NCBI GenBank assembly: GCA_902806595.1 | Contig: CADCXC010000003.1 | Location: forward strand, 2,790,001-2,854,000 | Reading direction: 5' to 3' | Length of the DNA: 64,000 nt | From: Pyrenopolyporus hunteri | Lineage: Eukaryota > Ascomycota > Sordariomycetes > Xylariales > Hypoxylaceae | Shown here: positions 36,601-47,359 of the stretch, piece by piece | How positions within the stretch are numbered: position 1 is the stretch's first letter | Layout of the letters: each line of letters begins with the position of its first letter | Position numbers and translations under genes: made by a program | Notes under the pieces: generated by a model | The model's database searches: none | Seen by the model: the letters and a program-made list of their open reading frames with translations, nothing else | Told to the model about the DNA's origin: nothing

Positions 36601-39600
36601 GAGAATTCGCCATTATTATTTTTTTTCTTCGGGGGTTTAGCCTACACTACTATATTATATATATGTACTATGTCGTATGTATTCATACAGTATGTATGTA
36701 CGCACGACGGCCGAGAGCAATAGTAGAATATAAAGTAAAATACAATGGCTTAGATAAGAACGAAAGTAGGTTAGCGGGTGCTCTCCATAGGTAACGATCG
36801 ACAACGCGGGTCTGAATTCGCTGCTCGTTCACTGGCTGTAGAAACGCTGCATGACTTTTGCTGACTCCGCCCGACTCCGCACACGGTGCTGCTGTTCGCC
36901 CTGGGATCGGAACCCAGACTCTCGACCTAGCCAGTAACAGGCCGGCATTCCTTGTTACCTGCAGTTACCTGGAGTAGGAGGATGGATATTAGTCAAGATT
37001 AACCTTGTCAGGTCGCATCGATGATCGTCGAGGCATAATGAACTGCCCCGCGTTTGAGTTTGTCTGATATAGAGTTATTGCGAATGCTGTCATGGCCGGT
37101 ATAGCACATATCGGGATTCCTTTTCTTGCCGGGAGAAGTAACGACGAAACGACCCGTTTCTTCGATGGTAACGTCGTGTTGGCAATGGGGCGGCGGGGAT
37201 TATTGCTATGAGACTATCGGATAGAACTTGTATATACAGAGTACGTAAATCGGTCCACCTAGTCCAAGGGAATATCGCATCGTTGGTCGCATGTTGGTCA
37301 CTTGGTAAATATATGGCAAGGCGAGTAGATCGAAAGGGGAATTTAGAAATCTGATCAAGCCTTATGCCTACATACTTACCTACCTTAGCTCATAAAGTCG
37401 CTCAGGGCTGGATAGCGTGTGGTCATGGGTGCTGCCATATAACATATATAGTTAATGCTGCGTTATCACACTACATACGATGGAACCCTGCTCATCAAAC
37501 GTGCATGCGAGGAAGCGTGCTGTATAGGTCACAATTCTGCGTTTGTGGACCGCGCTGTGGAGTGTTATACCGTCCGCACCCATCCTGTCCACTAAGCTGC
37601 CCGCGTTCTAGACGTCGATAATGGCGGCACCCGCAAATATTTTTGCGCAAAACGTCTCCATATAGTGGGGTTTTATTCAAGATTTTGAGATCCCGTGAGA
37701 GGGGCAAATGAGGTTTAGATAAATAAAGTAAAATAAAATCATATAATATAAAAAAATGCTCGGGCGGTTCATACTCTCGCCGGCTGATTAGGGAGATCTT
37801 GCCGATGGTTGGGATGGTTAGGATATGTGTATGCATTTCGATGTTTCTTCCTATGTAGGATTGATTTGTCGAGCCAGCTGAAGGAATTGGCTGGCAGATA
37901 ATACGCCACTTGGTAGGCGATACCAAACTCCTACAGACCCCATCCTTCATGTACGGTTGATAGCTGGGCCTGGTTTGCACTGGAAAGCAACGGCCAACTT
38001 CAATTGAAAGGCTTTCCCGTGCAATATCGGCATTTATGAGGTATAATAATGGTCATGACGCGTCTTTACGCCCCCACGACTTCTGAAAGTCTGAAGACAT
38101 GTGACGGGCACAAACAGGGCGAAGTGGGCGTAAACAATAAGAGAGGCGAGATAGGTATGGGCCCTCGTCATGGCTAGCAGCATGTCTAGCAGCATGCCTA
38201 ATGTCATTTTGCTAGGCAATTCGGGGAAAGGTCGCCAAGTGCTAAGAGATCTTCAAGCCAGACAAGTCGCAATTCCTAAGGGGGTCAGCGATGGGAACCT
38301 GTGCTGCTATATTTAATCCCATAACCTCCAGCAACGCGTAATGCTGCATCTGTATCGGGAGCCAGCAGCTGCAATGCTGACGGTTACGTAGGTACACATA
38401 CACGCTAGGTATCCATTGTATGATACCCAATTAGCGGGATAGGTTGGATGGGCGTGGTGTTCCGACGCGGTATTTGGCGAGAGAAATCCGAACGGCGGAT
38501 ATGAAGCGAATTAGCAGATTTAGCAGAATTAGCAGAAGTAGCAGAATTCTAGCCGCTAAGCGCTAGCCGTACACTAGAACAGATTTGGTCGACAAGCGTC
38601 TACCACTATGTAATTACTACCACGTACCTAGCATACGGAACATTCCAGGGGTTACTCACGTACTAAGTATTAGGTAAGGTACGCATGTATACCTATCCTC
38701 GAATACATTTAAGATGCTTCCTAGGTACCCTTCCTGGCCACTGAACAGAAGAATCCGCGGGTTTATTATTTTATTGAGGTAAAAGTTCTCGGTGATCGAG
38801 TAGGTACCTACTGTGTAGCGCCCCGAATGGCCCGAAATAGCATCTTTCGACGTTGTACTGCAGGGGTTCAGCGTCCTATTTTATTGTCTTGTTACCTACT
38901 ACACACCAGGTAGGTACGTCGGTGTTGTAATTGTATCGCACGGTAACAGGCCTTGACGCTTCCAACAATCTTACGTGGTACCTTACCTCCCACGGCACGC
39001 ATAACGTAGACGGATACATATAGGTGTAGGTATTTATAGAGGTAGGTACGTGTATGTATTGTACCTACGTAGGGCACCTATGTCCTTAAGGTTTATAGGC
39101 TACTTGCACTTCCTTCCTGCCAGCCTACAGCATATGGATAACCTGCCTCCCGAGTTAATAGGTAGGTAACTACCACCTTAACTACCTGCCTAGTATATGT
39201 AAGTCAGGTAGGTAACTTGCACATGTGGGCGGATATAGTTACATACAGTTAGGTAGGTTAAGTATATGGATGTACCTGGCGTAATGCTACTGTTCCTCCA
39301 CACTGTATCGCGCCCTTCTGGATCTTGTACTGTAACTTCGGCTCCCGCGCCATTTCTATTCGCACGTAGGGCAATGCAGACTCCTCGCCTTTGTACCTCG
39401 TGTACTTTATAGAGAGCCCACTTAGTCGATCGCGGTTCCTTGTTGTACAATAGGTACATAACATGGGGGACCCGTAGATGCTTTCGTTCTCACTGCACCG
39501 TCGTATTGGATTTTTTTGTTCCTTTTCCTCCCACCAAGCGTTTTCCCGTCTTGATCAAATCCAATCCCACGATCTCCCACATCTCACATTTCGACCTACG

Positions 39601-39959
39601 CTTTTTTTTCGATACTCCGGTATTTCGAGCAGCGATTTGATCTATTTTATATTTATGCCGCCTCGAGCCGCGAACGAAGAATTAATTTAACCTCAACCGT
39701 TGAATTAGTTGCAGCGCATGACGGGCGGCAAATCTCCACGAACCTAAACCTCTCTCTCGTCCTTTTCGCCTCCGGAATAACTTCCTATGACTCCCACTTC
39801 GAGACGGCCTATAAAATCTAACCTCAACCCCATTTATTCCTCTCGTCGCCCTGGTTCGCTTCAAGTTTCGGAAGGAATAGAAGTAGGCGCTATCGTCGCC
39901 TTTGGTTGACTGGCTGGCTCGGAACAAGCTTCTGGGTCGGGTCAGTATTACGCGAGCGT
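33605..39959. other. 6.4-kb gene-poor spacer
   Basis: No coding region is supported. It contains a short array of AGCAGAATT-like units at 38509-38548, dense TAGGTA/TACCTA motifs at 38.6-39.3 kb, and a C/T-rich leader of the AcrB-like gene from about 39.47 kb. A tRNA-like B-box near 36.9 kb was judged not to be a tRNA. No transposon domain is visible. Confidence 0.5.
38509..38548. repeat. short imperfect tandem repeat (AGCAGAATT-like)
   Basis: Four imperfect 9-bp units of the form TTAGCAGAA follow each other in non-coding DNA. Confidence 0.65.
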
Positions 39960-42836
39960 ATGCCTCGCGCTTCAGCATCGGCCAAGCGACAGCACGGTGC
40001 CTCGAACCATCGCGATACAAGCAAGCACGAGAATGGCTTGGTAGGTCCCGGGAAGCGCGTTTCCAAGCAAAAGAGCCTGGGTCATTTGAATGGGAATGCG
40101 AAGCCGCCCGTCGACGATGCGGCTATCCCCCCTGTCCCCCCAACACCGCCTCCTTGTGCGAACGGCTACTCCAAGCAACCGACCGAAATGCCCGTAGAAA
40201 CTAGGACCGCCGAGTCGCTTAGGAGGAGCTCGCTTGGCGGTTATTCCGAGTCCTCGTCGTCCGAATCGTACCATTCTCACGTCGGGAATGTCCATCTCGA
40301 GGAGAATCATCGCCGGATCGACGTAAATGCTACCAAGAATTCCAACGTCCACCGCGATCCAGGCCCTCTAGGCGTCGATTTTGCCCTGACTGTTCTACGA
40401 TCGTGCCCCCTGCAAGACACTATCGCCATCCTTATCATCTTGATGCAAATCCCCCCCCTTGCTTTATCTTGCATCTACGTGCTTTTCACCTTACTCACTT
40501 TCGTGACTAGCAACAACCTAACCTTCAGCGACGTATTTGAATGGAATCTAGGTGCTCCCTCCCTGGCGACCGTCATATGCGTCGACGGCATAGTGCTTCT
40601 GATTTGGTTGTTTCTATGGGGTCCGATCCAGCACGTCATCCTCGACTTGGCACAGATGGTTATTGCTCTGGGGCTGGGTGGCGGCTCAAGTTCAAGAGAT
40701 GGGGGTTCCATGAAAAATACCCTCATCTGCTTGAGCATGATCCTACTGTCTCACATCCTTCGCCACACCAAGATGAAATATTCCCCCATAGGCTATCTCC
40801 TAGGTTCGAGTCGCTTCATGACGTCCGACTTTGACGACCCGCTCGAATCTTTAGAGTCTATTCGTGGGTATGATAAGGTCCAGACGGGATGGTTCGGTTG
40901 GATCAAGAGCATATTAGCGATTCACATTTTGACGCAGGGCCTGGTTAAGTACATACGCGATTGGTATCTGAGGCGGGAGAGGCGCGACATCCTAGCCCAG
41001 AACGCCGCCGATCCCGAGGCCGGCAAGTCGTATACCGCGGAAAACGACGGCGGCTTCTCAACCCCGGATAGCGATACCGCTTCTCTGCAAAACTCGATAG
41101 CATTGACTACAAAAAAGAAAAGGAAACAGAGTGCTCAGATTCGGAATCGGCAACCGCTCTGGGCGGCTCTAGCGAGCACTAAGATAGTCGTTGTGAAAGA
41201 ATACGAGCTTACTCATGCCGCGGCGGAATCAGCAGGTTCGAATGCTACCGACATTCATAACCTGGGGAACGCCCCATTCAACACACAGCCTGAACAGATC
41301 TGGATTACATACGTCGGCTGCGACGAAGTGTGCTTTAGCACAAGTCACTTCCCCAGCACGCCCGAGGCTAACGTTCCGCAAGACGGGTCGAGGGTGGACT
41401 TTCCCAAGCCCTTTTACGTTAGAGTCAACAACGCGGTCTGGCAGCCTACTCGGATGACGCCGGTACAGGATTCTGAGGTAGACGGTGCGCAGGGAACTCG
41501 GTGGAGCGGAGATATCTACGGGCTTACCCCTATGTCGAATTACGAGTGTGAATTCGTTAGCACGACGACGCACGAGGTTCTGTTCTCAACGAGTGTTAGG
41601 ACCACTCAAGCTAAGTCGGCGGATGTGGACTCCAACGCAACGAAGCCCGCCGGTCAGCGATCTCTTCGGCCTGACTCGCCTATCACTACCCTCAAGACGT
41701 CTATTGCTGCAGCTGAGAGTAAGTTGGCTGAGGAGAAGGCCCGTCAGAAGGCCTTGCGAAAGGAGTTTCATCGGAAGGCCAATGCCATGAAGAAGGAAAA
41801 CGAGAAACTCTCCGCGACCGTTCAGTCGGCAGGTACGGGCGACGATAAGCTACGACAGAAGATCCAGCAGAATACCACCCAGCACAAGCAAGCCGAACAG
41901 GCAATCATCAACCTCGAGGCCCAGCTGAAGGAGCTTGACTCTATTCCCGAACCCTTGAAGTCCGCTTGGAAGGCCAAGCAGTCCGCATGGACTAACGAGA
42001 AGGCCAAGTACGACGGCGCCGTAGCTGCGTTCAAGAGCTTCAAGGCATCCGTTGACCGCGGGATCAAAGCCCTCGAAGAGGAGAAGACGAGCCTCCAAGC
42101 CAAGCGTAATAAGATCAGCAACCGCATTGCCAAGGTCGATGGCGAGCATGCACGCATCACCGATGCTAACGCTCGTGGTCTTGACGAAGCAGAGCGCCGG
42201 CGACAGGCTCGGGAGACATACGAGAACGACATTGCCAAAGTGGAGCAGGACCTGATTGATAAGATTAATGAGATCGATGCAGCTATCTATAGCAGGGAAC
42301 AGGAAAATCTTGCTCTTAAGGCGCAGTTAGATTCGTTCCATACCCAGCAGGCAGCTTATGCTTATGCGACCTACGAATTTCCCGAGGCGACCGGTCCCTT
42401 TCCGTCTCCAGGCCCGGTACCACAACCCCAAGTAAACACGACTAGCGCGGCGCCATACGATGCTACGGCTGCTTGGAATAACAGCCTGTATAATTCGTCG
42501 CTTTGGGGTCCTTCACCGCTCGCACCGGGGTTTGTGTCGCAGGGAACCGCCGCGCAGGATGTTCAACTGCCCGCAGGCAAGGCCAGGGGCCGTTCGTCGT
42601 CGATGCTTAGTGACGTATCTGGTTTCACTCAGAGCAGCGCGGCTGAAGACGAGGGAAACATCACAATCCGGGGCCGCCCTGGGAATTCCGGCATTCCCCT
42701 GGGTCTGAAGTACCCCACGCCCACTGGACCTCGAAGCGATGTTAACGGCGAGGCGTTGAGTAACGGTACTGGAAGTCCTAGCGGCGGTAGCGTCGGAACC
42801 GGTAGTGATAGGGATCCGATGAGCCCTGGGTTTTGA
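39960..42836 (+). CDS. acrB: AcrB-like ubiquitination network signalling protein
   Basis: Intronless frame of 958 residues from the ATG at 39960. A disordered N-terminus (MPRASASAKRQHG...) is followed by a conserved block with three predicted membrane segments at about residues 145-270 (AILIILMQIPPLALSCIYVL, TVICVDGIVLLIWLFLW, LICLSMILLSHIL). After a linker comes a domain with QIWITYVGCDEVCFST and GLTPMSNYECEFVSTT, then a long coiled coil of roughly 230 residues starting at TLKTSIAAAESKLAEEKARQ. The C-terminus is Gly/Ser/Pro-rich. This membrane-plus-coiled-coil layout matches AcrB of Aspergillus nidulans, a protein linked to acriflavine resistance and, genetically, to the CreB/CreD deubiquitination network in carbon catabolite repression. 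The biochemical role is not known. A frame extension upstream uses no ATG. Confidence 0.8.
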   Translation: MPRASASAKRQHGASNHRDTSKHENGLVGPGKRVSKQKSLGHLNGNAKPPVDDAAIPPVPPTPPPCANGYSKQPTEMPVETRTAESLRRSSLGGYSESSSSESYHSHVGNVHLEENHRRIDVNATKNSNVHRDPGPLGVDFALTVLRSCPLQDTIAILIILMQIPPLALSCIYVLFTLLTFVTSNNLTFSDVFEWNLGAPSLATVICVDGIVLLIWLFLWGPIQHVILDLAQMVIALGLGGGSSSRDGGSMKNTLICLSMILLSHILRHTKMKYSPIGYLLGSSRFMTSDFDDPLESLESIRGYDKVQTGWFGWIKSILAIHILTQGLVKYIRDWYLRRERRDILAQNAADPEAGKSYTAENDGGFSTPDSDTASLQNSIALTTKKKRKQSAQIRNRQPLWAALASTKIVVVKEYELTHAAAESAGSNATDIHNLGNAPFNTQPEQIWITYVGCDEVCFSTSHFPSTPEANVPQDGSRVDFPKPFYVRVNNAVWQPTRMTPVQDSEVDGAQGTRWSGDIYGLTPMSNYECEFVSTTTHEVLFSTSVRTTQAKSADVDSNATKPAGQRSLRPDSPITTLKTSIAAAESKLAEEKARQKALRKEFHRKANAMKKENEKLSATVQSAGTGDDKLRQKIQQNTTQHKQAEQAIINLEAQLKELDSIPEPLKSAWKAKQSAWTNEKAKYDGAVAAFKSFKASVDRGIKALEEEKTSLQAKRNKISNRIAKVDGEHARITDANARGLDEAERRRQARETYENDIAKVEQDLIDKINEIDAAIYSREQENLALKAQLDSFHTQQAAYAYATYEFPEATGPFPSPGPVPQPQVNTTSAAPYDATAAWNNSLYNSSLWGPSPLAPGFVSQGTAAQDVQLPAGKARGRSSSMLSDVSGFTQSSAAEDEGNITIRGRPGNSGIPLGLKYPTPTGPRSDVNGEALSNGTGSPSGGSVGTGSDRDPMSPGF

Positions 42837-43648
42837 CTGGAACGGGTCGTCAAACGCGTTAGTATAGCTTTAAGTCGTCTTATCGGGGTTTGGAGGCCAA
42901 AGGCTATCTTCGAGGACCTGCAGCGACTGGGTTTCGTCCTGTCTGTTTGCGCTGAGTAGATTGTGTCAGGCAATGATAAGCCATGTTCTTTCGTATTACG
43001 GTGCCATTATCCTCTATCCCGACTACGTGATTAATATGTGACTTACCCTACATATGTGATAGATCGTAGATGATCACGGGGTTGTGATGCGACGTAAAGT
43101 GGACCCCAGCCTGGAGATAGGCACCGTAGAGCTACGTCATATTACCCCTTCACATTGTGCTTGATTGCATTTGTACTATGTAATTGGGTGAGGCAGAAAC
43201 GGATTTTGTCCAAGAGCTTCCGAAACCCGATCTACAAACGGCTGCCTCGTAAGTACCAGGTACCTATTGTATGTAGGTACTTACGGGTAGGTGCTTCCTT
43301 ATGGCGCACGCTGAGCTGAGTAAGCCAACCAAGCCAATCCCTGCCCCTAGCTAAACCCCTTTTAAAACCTGGAGCTAAGTTGAGTGTGAGTCTTTTTGAA
43401 TTCGGCGGAATTCGTAAACCTCCAAACTCCTAATCCCGCTCTTAAACTGAACCCCCTAACGAACTGTTGCGACCTCTCTCTCTCGCTTTATGCTTTTTAG
43501 TGCTCCCGTATACATAAATGTAGGGCGATAGCTGGTCCATCGTTATTTTCAATCCCGATACGGGAATCACTTTTCGTCTATTCCGCAACTCCCGCCGTCC
43601 ATCATTTGTGATAGCTGCCGGTTGGCGTTGCACCAGAGGCACGTCTAG
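42837..43648. other. spacer between AcrB-like and Zn2Cys6 genes
   Basis: This is the 3' flank of the AcrB-like gene and the promoter of the next regulator. TACCTATTGTATGTAGGTAC at 43260-43279 is a near-palindromic copy of the common TAGGTA motif. No gene is seen. Confidence 0.5.
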
Positions 43649-46093
43649 ATGGAGCTCGCCTCTGCCGGCTCGAGGCAAGGTCTGATACCCGGACCCAGGA
43701 AGTCGGTTCCGTATGGCCAGGCATGCACCAACTGTTCCAAAGCCAAGTGCAAATGCATCAGCCGTGGCACCCCTGGTGCCGCTTGCGAGCGTTGCCAACG
43801 GTTAGGCAAAGAGTGCGTACCGTCCGTCAGTGTCCGGAAGCGGGCCGTCAGGCGTCCCGCCTCTGAGAGGGCTGCTCACCTCGAGGAGAAGCTTGACGAT
43901 CTGGTGTCCATACTCCGGGCCCAGGCCGCTGGTAATCCGCCGGTGGTGAGTACGTACAGAACCACCTCCAACGGCGAGCTTCCTGGCGCCAGCACTGGCG
44001 TCGATGCGAATGCCGGTGCTACCCTGGAGTTAGATCCCTCTATAGGGGTGGTGCCGGGTGCTAGCAAGTTAGCTGCCAACGGCCATACGTTACCATTGCC
44101 TTCGCCTATTGATACCTCTCCTTTTTGCGATAGATACCCCTCAGCAACTTCATATCCTACTCCTCCTTCTGTTACTTCCTCCAATGATGTTAGTCTCTCG
44201 CCGGTCGAGGCAGAGGAGACTCTGCGGTTATTCCGAGACAAGTTTCTAGCGTTCTTCCCATTCGTATACATACCACCTGAGACCACGTTAGTACCGTCAC
44301 CCTTCTCCCCCAAAGTAACATAGTCCAGTCCTTAGTCGTAGCCAGCCTTCTTTCCAAGGCCATCCATCCGTACGACGTATTGAATGTGGCTGACTGGGTA
44401 TTAGCGCTGCACAGCTGCAACAGACGAGGCCTTTCCTGTGGCTAAACATAATAGCCATCTGCTCCAAATCACAAACAAGAAAGTCTATTTTCAGCCAAAA
44501 GGTCAGGGAGTACGTCTCCCAGAAGATGCTACTAGACCTAGAGCGAAACGTTGATTTGTTACTTGGACTTATCGCGTACCTTGGCTGGTATGTACTCGGC
44601 CTCGCCTCTTTCGTTCCGGATTGAAGGGATAAACTTCTTTTCGCTCTCTACTACGTTGAACCTCGGTAGTCATTACAGACTTGTCTAACGTCTCTTCTAG
44701 GGGCATGCATCACTTTACCGGCAAGCCATTCATCGTTGCTTTCATCAACCTTGCGCTCACAATTGTAACCGACCTTCGTCTTGATAAGCCAGCTCAAGAT
44801 AATTACTATAGGGAACTGCATTGTTTCAAACCTACTTATTCGAAGCCACCACTAACATCCGCAGTCCGCACAAACGAGGAGAGAAGAGCTACCTTGGCGT
44901 GCTTTATACTTTGTTCTGGGTATGTAATGCTTTCCTCCTGGCATTTGGGACAATTCGAACCCGGCCGACACTTCATAATTGCGTCTCATAATGTAGACTA
45001 AACTTTGGGTTATCTAGTATTTCCAACTTCTTGCGGACTCAATCAATGCGATGGACTGCCCACATGGAAGACTCGCTCCAAAAACTCACCACGGATCCGG
45101 AATGCCCAAATGACGCGATTCTCGTAGCGATGGTCAAAACCTACCGAGTTCAGGAGGACGCTGCGCAAATAACGTGGCGAAGTACCGAGCCTGCTGTGAA
45201 CCAGACATCGCTGAGGGGCCCTCCCTTTATTTACTTTAAGGCCCTACGGGCGAGTTTAGAAGCGGTTAAGAAAGATCTTCCGGCTTCGCTTGCTGATAAT
45301 AGTAAGTTAATTTCCCATGCTCCTCTGATAATGACCCTGTTCGCATTCCCCTCCTCAGTAACGGGCTAGAGTGCTTTTACCGCTTATGATGACGCCGGAA
45401 GCTGACGCTACAATAGGGATAGTGCTGTCGCATTTATATGCGGCCGAGCTATCTATAGCGGATATGGCTCTTTGGAACATCGGCCCTTGGCTCTGTAACC
45501 ATACGAATAAAACACCAACCACAAGCGGAAACGGGTGGGCGGGCGTCGACGTAGGCAAACTAGACGCGTACTATTCCATTCTCCAGGCCAGCAAGGCCAG
45601 CCTCGACAATTGGTTGCAATTCTCCATAACAGACTACGCCGCTCTCTCTTTCTCGCTCACGCTACACTTCTTCAAGTCGGCGCAGACCATCTACCGGCTC
45701 ACGCTCGTCGACGATCCGGACTGGGACCGCAACATCGTCAAGAACAGCATCGACGTTATAGCCGTCCTCGAGCAGGCTGCCAGCAACTTCGCCCGCGTCC
45801 CCGCCGTGTGCGGCCTCGAGAGCAGCGACGACCCCGAAAACATGGACTACTACACCCGCGCTAGCGGCGCACTCCGGAGTACCATTCCCGCCTGGGCCGC
45901 CGCCCTCGAACAAGCAGGCCTCGGGGCTAGCAGCGGTCCGCAGCCTGCGGATGGCGTTGCGCCTGCGCCGGGGGCCCCGTCCGCGACGACCTATCAGATG
46001 CAAGGGCCGTTGGCCCCCGAGCTCGCGTCGATGGAGTGGCTGGACGATCCGTGGTTATCGGATATGTTGCGGTCTTGGGAAGGAGGTATTTAG
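43649..46093 (+). CDS. Zn2Cys6 transcription factor, five exons
   Basis: A 664-residue nuclear regulator. Exons: 43649-44290, 44415-44587, 44701-44919, 45018-45301 and 45417-46093; introns of 124, 113, 98 and 115 bp, all closing in phase. The zinc cluster is at about residues 26-56 with a lengthened loop between the third and fourth cysteines (CTNCSKAKCKC, then CERCQRLGKEC). It is followed by an EEKLDDLVSIL helix that may dimerise. Exons 2-4 encode the middle region common to such factors (PFLWLNIIAICSKSQTRKSI, LDLERNVDLLLGLIAYLGW, SNFLRTQSMRWTAHMEDSL). Exon 5 ends with an acidic/aromatic tail (EWLDDPWLSDMLRSWEGG) that fits an activation domain. Read without splicing the gene looks broken by several stops, which is only the introns. 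The last junction is chosen because it restores IVLSHLYAAELSI. Targets are unknown; an MFS exporter gene follows 1.3 kb downstream. Confidence 0.82.
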
Positions 46094-47359
46094 GATGAAG
46101 AACGCGGTACATATGCATATAAGCGTCCACGCGTGTTTGCGAGCCTATGTGCACGTGAAATTTGCTCTGCAGCATTCCTGTTGCGGCTGCCATGTCTTTG
46201 TTGTATAGTTCAATACCCACTCATGTTCGGCGTCTAGGTTAGATTTAGAAATGGCGGCTCGGGGAGAATGTAACGCCTCACTCAGGAGAACTTACGATGC
46301 GAAAACTTGATCTTAGTGACTTGGCGGAGTTGAAAGGATGTGCGGATCTATGTGGACGGGTTAGGTAGAATAGGGGGAAGAACTAGGGGCGTCAAATTAG
46401 GGACTTAAATCACGAGTATCGTTTAACGGGGACCTTGGTTTTTGGGTATTAGACCTTAAGCTCAAGTATACATACGGAAAAATGGAATGAAATAATTTTT
46501 ATGAGCAAGCTACTATCTATTACTTGTGGAGTTATCACTGTTGCTGTAGAAAGAGGTTGGGGTCGAAATGGTCAGTTACTACGGCATGTAGCGCGCGACA
46601 TCTATAATCAGCGACAACCCCCATATATCAAGATACGCACCAATAGCGACTGGAGACCGTCTACTGTCTATAATTGCATTACCCAAATTACATTATCCAC
46701 AGAATCCCTCATATATAGTAGCAGCTAGGTAAACCCGTATTCGCAAAAGCTCGCCCAGATAGTCTCGACTAATGCCGTCCACACCGTCTCGAAGCGATAC
46801 CAAAATATCACACCAACGACTCTGGGGGTCTATGCGTGAATAGTAAAACCCCAATCCCTATATCGTCGTACCCTCAGACCAATCCAATTTCCCCTTCCCT
46901 TCCCATATATACCATACATGAATATGCTGATGCCTACTCGGAAGCGGGATTCGGGTCTGGGTTGGGCTCGGTTTTCCGGACTGGGGTAGGTAAAGTGAGC
47001 GAGAGAGATTGAGCGGTGCGGAATTGCGCCGGGGGAGCGGCGCAAGGCATACACATTTTAATTGCGGGTTTATTTACATGGTATATATGTACGTAAATAA
47101 ATTCTGGCGATGACCTCGTAGTACTCCTGGTAGATTGTGTTCTCGTCGAGTCGTTTGGTCGTGGGGCTCGCATTTACGGTAATTGTATCAGTTGACTTCG
47201 AGTTGGCTTGTCGCTCTTTTTTTATGACCACCACTGCCCTAATAGCGCCACAAAGCATCGGATCACCCTAGCCTTTACTTCGCCCCGATATCCACCTATG
47301 AATAATCTAGCTCACTGTTAATATCAGTTTCGGAGTAGGAAGAACTCGATACAGGAGGC
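46094..47359. other. spacer between Zn2Cys6 regulator and MFS exporter
   Basis: This 1.27-kb spacer holds the regulator's 3' flank and the exporter's promoter. It includes a C/T-poor, A-rich region near 46.45-46.5 kb and no supported gene. CGG triplets that could serve Zn2Cys6 binding occur, but no clear spaced pair stands out. Confidence 0.45.

Noticed and set aside
36416..36640. Frame with one hydrophobic segment (MAAGIVCVSMLCLGVIYLIE)
   Set aside because: The frame has no ATG at its start, is only about 50 residues from the first ATG, and lacks domain or context support.
36880..36960. tRNA-like B-box on the minus strand (CTGGGTTCCGATCCCAG)
   Set aside because: The T-arm stem is good, but the loop does not fit the usual TTCRANY pattern and no D-arm, anticodon arm or acceptor stem can be folded around it.
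33605..39959. Transposon or CRISPR-like structure in the gene-poor spacer
   Set aside because: No transposase or reverse transcriptase frames, terminal repeats or spaced direct repeats were seen, and the organism is a eukaryote.
44291..45416. Zn2Cys6 gene at 43.6 kb as a multiply broken pseudogene
   Set aside because: Every stop lies in an intron with proper ends, and four junctions restore one phase-consistent 664-residue protein.
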